Part shown: positions 62,921 to 64,000 of the stretch, one piece after another
How the letters are laid out: every line of letters begins with the position of its first letter
Numbering within the stretch: position 1 is the stretch's first letter
Origin: Coffea arabica
Taxonomy: Eukaryota > Streptophyta > Magnoliopsida > Gentianales > Rubiaceae
Assembly (NCBI RefSeq): GCF_036785885.1
Contig: NC_092317.1
Span: 5,396,501-5,460,500 of the forward strand
Length of the DNA stretch: 64,000 nt
Reading direction: 5' to 3'
Translations under genes and position numbers: made by a program
Notes under the pieces: model-generated
Seen by the model: only the letters and a program-made list of their open reading frames with translations
Database searches by the model: none
Told to the model about the DNA's origin: nothing

Positions 62921-64000
62921 CATGTTTTGTAACCGGCCTCAAAACAGATGCATTCGTTGCAACATATCATAATCCCGAATCACAAAGTTATGCTGAAACT
63001 TTCACAATCCCCCAGACCTTTGCTTATCGCGAATAACAGTTGGGTCTACCTCAAAATCCTTTTCTTCCAAAAGAGAAAACACGGCACTCCAATCTTTCAA
63101 ATGATTCTTAAATAGCTATTCTAAAAACATATTTATGCTAGCGAAATGCAAAGGTCTCTCCATCTTCAGATATATTTTATAGAAATGATTTTCTAGGAAT
63201 GGCAAGTGGTGCTTATGGAAGAAAAATGGCAAATCAGATACACTTTCAGGTCTCAAGTTACCAGTATCCTTCGCGAAACTCTCCAAATCTGGTTAAATTA
63301 TAGGAATTATCGTCACTAATCGAAAAACATATAGAACTGGAAAAAAAATCTGAGATAAAAATGGAATTGAAAAGCTACTTTATCTGTCTAAAACCAGATA
63401 AAGATAGAATTCTATGAAAAGGATAAATTGTTGTTCTACAAGTCAAGACAAGTTGGAAATATTTGAATAATTTGCTATTTGATTTGGTTTCCAATCAATT
63501 ACTTGAGAAACATTAAATCGTATTCCTGATAAACAAAGGCCCTGTTTGGAACCTCAGTTTTTTTTTTGCGAGTTTGTATGCTAATAGTTTGTCGCGTGAC
63601 CATATTGTAACTAGGGAAGGGGAAGGGTGGCAGGGGAGTGGAGAAGAGGGGGAGAGAAAAAGCTAAAGAAAAAAAAATCCATGGCTGCTTAATCTCTGAC
63701 GTCGGAGGGTGAGGGGGAGGGGAGGGGAGAGGGAGAAGAGGGGAAGAGAAAGGAAAAAAATATTGCAAGTTGACTGCTGGGCGACCAAATCGCAACTAGG
63801 GGGAGGGTGGCGGGAAAGGGAAGGAGAGTGGGGAGAGAAAAAGCAAAAAAAAAAAAAATCCATTGCTGTAAGTTCTCTGGCATCGGAGGGCGACGGGGAG
63901 GAGGAGGAGAGGGAGAGGGAGAAGGAGAAGAGGGGCAGAGAAAAAGGGAAAAAAAAAAATTTTCTTACAACTTCTACAATAAAATTTTAAACAAACACCC
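62921..64000. repeat. Tandem array, unit 3 (partial, runs off the window)
   Basis: It begins with the same marker (CATGTTTTGTAACCGGCCTC) and repeats the exon-like frame in more diverged form. It then enters a MITE-like block at 63538. The frame is broken here (for example a stop within the stretch corresponding to 63115-63125), so this copy is older or decaying. Confidence 0.8.

Overview
This is nuclear DNA from a flowering plant, most likely a eudicot. The genes have many short exons with GT-AG introns, the intergenic DNA is AT-rich, and it is full of small DNA transposons and SINEs. The recognisable proteins are all plant families: an R2R3-MYB, a BEE-type bHLH, a receptor-like cytoplasmic kinase, eS7, a plant M50B-like membrane protein and an AMSH deubiquitinase. 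I cannot fix the species; an asterid would fit but is a guess.

Layout. At the left edge (570-722, minus) is the first exon of an AMSH1-like deubiquitinase; the rest lies outside the window. At 2085-2558 (plus) is a short spliced coding fragment that I do not recognise. A 2.75-kb long-TIR DNA transposon (3129-5876) follows, itself split by a 1.15-kb hAT element (3214-4364). Next is a decayed DEAH-box RNA helicase pseudogene (6684-9436, minus). The gene-rich core holds a complete CRK-type receptor-like cytoplasmic kinase (11380-14422, plus), a nine-exon peptidase-M50B-like membrane protein (16306-18536, plus) and the ribosomal protein eS7 gene (20057-21668, minus, with a leader intron and a promoter near 22.85 kb).

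From 22.9 to 35.3 kb there are no convincing genes. That stretch holds a diverged segmental duplication (about 24.3-25.6 versus 26.5-28.3 kb), a triplicated 130-bp repeat between the two copies, a Tourist-like MITE whose empty site survives in the other copy, a Mutator-type MITE with a perfect 9-bp target duplication, and a SINE with a long target duplication. A subgroup-20 R2R3-MYB gene lies at 35325-36668 (minus). After more repeats come a small nuclear-encoded, predicted chloroplast single-pass membrane protein (44129-44846, minus), a tRNA-Asn(GUU) gene (46225-46298, minus) and a BEE1/BEE3-like bHLH gene (47697-49349, plus).

The last 7.8 kb (56.2-64.0 kb, running off the right edge) is a tandem array of units of about 3.3-3.4 kb. 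Each unit carries exon-like coding fragments (one of 115 codons, almost unchanged between copies) and long purine-rich tracts inside GGCCCTGTTTGG-ended, MITE-like blocks. A very AT-rich element of about 1 kb sits just before the array. This array is the least explained structure here. The genes are unrelated single loci; nothing suggests they form a pathway cluster.
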